A DNA stretch of 64,000 nucleotides from Furfurilactobacillus milii (GTDB taxonomy: Bacteria; Bacillota; Bacilli; Lactobacillales; Lactobacillaceae): positions 95,175-159,174 of the forward strand of contig NZ_JAIWJF010000008.1 in NCBI RefSeq assembly GCF_021654115.1, in the 5' to 3' direction. Made by a program: the position numbers and the translations under genes. Positions 63,099 through 64,000 of this stretch are shown in pieces. Under the pieces are notes generated by a model that was not told the DNA's origin, searched no databases, and saw nothing but the letters and a program-made list of their open reading frames with translations. Each line of letters starts with the position of its first letter. Position 1 is the stretch's first letter.

Positions 63099-64000
63099 TT
63101 AAAAAGTATTCTGTGAAATGAAATTTTGAATTTGCAGAGCCATTTGGTAGTAAGTGGTTTGAGTTGGATGAATCCAATGATCTCCAGTAGTTTGATTTGC
63201 ATTTGATGCAGTCACAACTGGGTCTGTTCTCCAGTCTAATGATGGAATTTTAAGTTCCTTATAAGTGGTTGCTAGACCATCACATAGTTGATCGTAATTA
63301 TAACCACCTGGGCCACCATAAACTGCCTGATTCGTAACCGCGTATGATGGCAGAATTCCAAAAAGTCTTATTCTAGGATTTTTTTCACGAATCTTTGTAA
63401 CTTCTTCTGTTAATTTTTCTTCAACATCTGGGAGAGTTGTTTGCATGCCATCTAGGTCGTTGATTCCATAAGCAATAGTTGCCGCATCAAATTGAGAAAA
63501 ATCAGTATTCGCAACGACTGTTTGTAAGTCTTTGTAAGTTGTGTTAGTGATTGTCCCACCACCAATGCCTAGGTTAATAGTTTTTAGGCCAGAGCTCTGA
63601 TTTAAAATGTTTGCGATTGGAAATCGGACAACGGTAGTACCATTGTATCCTTCAGTAACTGAATCTCCCAGAGTTGCCAAATAGCTAAATGCATTCTTGA
63701 TGTTGTTTGCACTATTCTGTTCATCGTAAGATTGAAGAACACCCATAGAATTAAAAACATAATTTTTTCCATTAATGGTAGTTGATCTATTCCACATTGA
63801 TCCATATTGGTTGAAGTAATACCAATCTTTGTTTAGAATCATCCAGCCAGTTTGAGTGTCACCAGATGGGTTTAGGTAGTACCAGTATCCGTTATAGTAT
63901 TGCCAACCGGTAAACATTGATCCATATCTATTGAATAAATACCATTTACCGTTGATGTATTGCCAACCAGTTAACATTGCACCATTACCATCAAGGTAGT
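63099..64000 (-). CDS. SGNH/GDSL hydrolase with cell-wall-binding repeats (5' truncated)
   Basis: The frame is open to the right edge. About 90 residues at its start are cell-wall-binding (choline/glucan-binding type) repeats: GWQYINGKWYLFNRYGSM, GWQYYNGYWYYLNPSGD, GWMILNKDWYYFNQYGSM. The following SGNH domain has GDSVTEG (Ser), GGGTIT, YGINDLDG (Asn) and DHWIHPT (Asp-His). It is likely a secreted, wall-bound esterase. Signal peptide and more repeats are outside the window. On an integrase-bearing element it may be cargo or part of a phage particle. Confidence 0.87.
   Translation of the reverse strand, partial: YLDGNGAMLTGWQYINGKWYLFNRYGSMFTGWQYYNGYWYYLNPSGDTQTGWMILNKDWYYFNQYGSMWNRSTTINGKNYVFNSMGVLQSYDEQNSANNIKNAFSYLATLGDSVTEGYNGTTVVRFPIANILNQSSGLKTINLGIGGGTITNTTYKDLQTVVANTDFSQFDAATIAYGINDLDGMQTTLPDVEEKLTEEVTKIREKNPRIRLFGILPSYAVTNQAVYGGPGGYNYDQLCDGLATTYKELKIPSLDWRTDPVVTASNANQTTGDHWIHPTQTTYYQMALQIQNFISQNTF

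Noticed and set aside
62933..63202. 89-codon minus-strand frame across the tRNA-like sequence
   Set aside because: It translates the tRNA-like sequence itself, a common artefact. Only its last 21 codons are kept as a side note.

Overview
The window reads as a stretch of chromosome from a lactic acid bacterium of the family Lactobacillaceae. The gene order (dnaB-dnaI-thrS, infC-rpmI-rplT, yqeG-yqeH-yhbY-nadD-yqeK-rsfS, DUF177-rpmF, arlR-arlS, pheS-pheT, mltG-udk-greA, pbp-rpmG-rhomboid-yqgQ, DUF3042-GDPD-miaA-glnR-glnA) and the protein sequences fit that family. The species cannot be named from sequence alone. Most genes are on the + strand and end at strong hairpin terminators.

Region 0-15 kb: end of nrdR, the helicase-loader genes dnaB and dnaI, a purine permease, thrS behind a T-box, a single-polypeptide ABC exporter, a uracil permease behind a PyrR attenuator, the infC-rpmI-rplT operon behind an L20-type leader, and guaB-guaA. 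Region 15-24 kb: nucleoside deoxyribosyltransferase, a DUF1275 membrane protein, small unknown proteins, a glycosyltransferase-YfhO pair that probably decorates the cell envelope, an OsmC-like protein, hypoxanthine phosphoribosyltransferase and a pseudouridine synthase. Purine and pyrimidine salvage (two NCS2 permeases, ndt, hpt, guaB, guaA, udk, dUTPase) is a recurring theme.

Region 24-45 kb: the ribosome-biogenesis and NAD cluster yqeG to tmcAL, DUF177-rpmF behind a perfect consensus promoter, an ArlRS-like two-component system, yidC, acylphosphatase, an rRNA methyltransferase, pheS-pheT behind a T-box, mltG, udk, greA and a FemX-like ligase. Region 45-60 kb: a second YfhO paralogue, a class B PBP, rpmG (49 aa), 5-FTHF cyclo-ligase, rhomboid protease, a Cys-less rhodanese, DUF3042 (58 aa), GDPD, miaA and glnR-glnA with a GlnR box inside a 23-bp inverted repeat. 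Next come two unrecognised overlapping genes and a dimeric-type dUTPase.

Region 60-64 kb is the accessory end. A TetR regulator is followed by a candidate small RNA and a tRNA-Arg(TCT), with a tyrosine integrase lying against the tRNA 3' end. This is the usual layout of a mobile element inserted at a tRNA; the element runs off the right edge. Inside it are helically phased TTTCGTGAC repeats, a micro-ORF ahead of the integrase, a compact candidate sRNA, a tRNA-like sequence with a broken anticodon arm, and a truncated SGNH hydrolase with cell-wall-binding repeats. This is the least explained part of the window.
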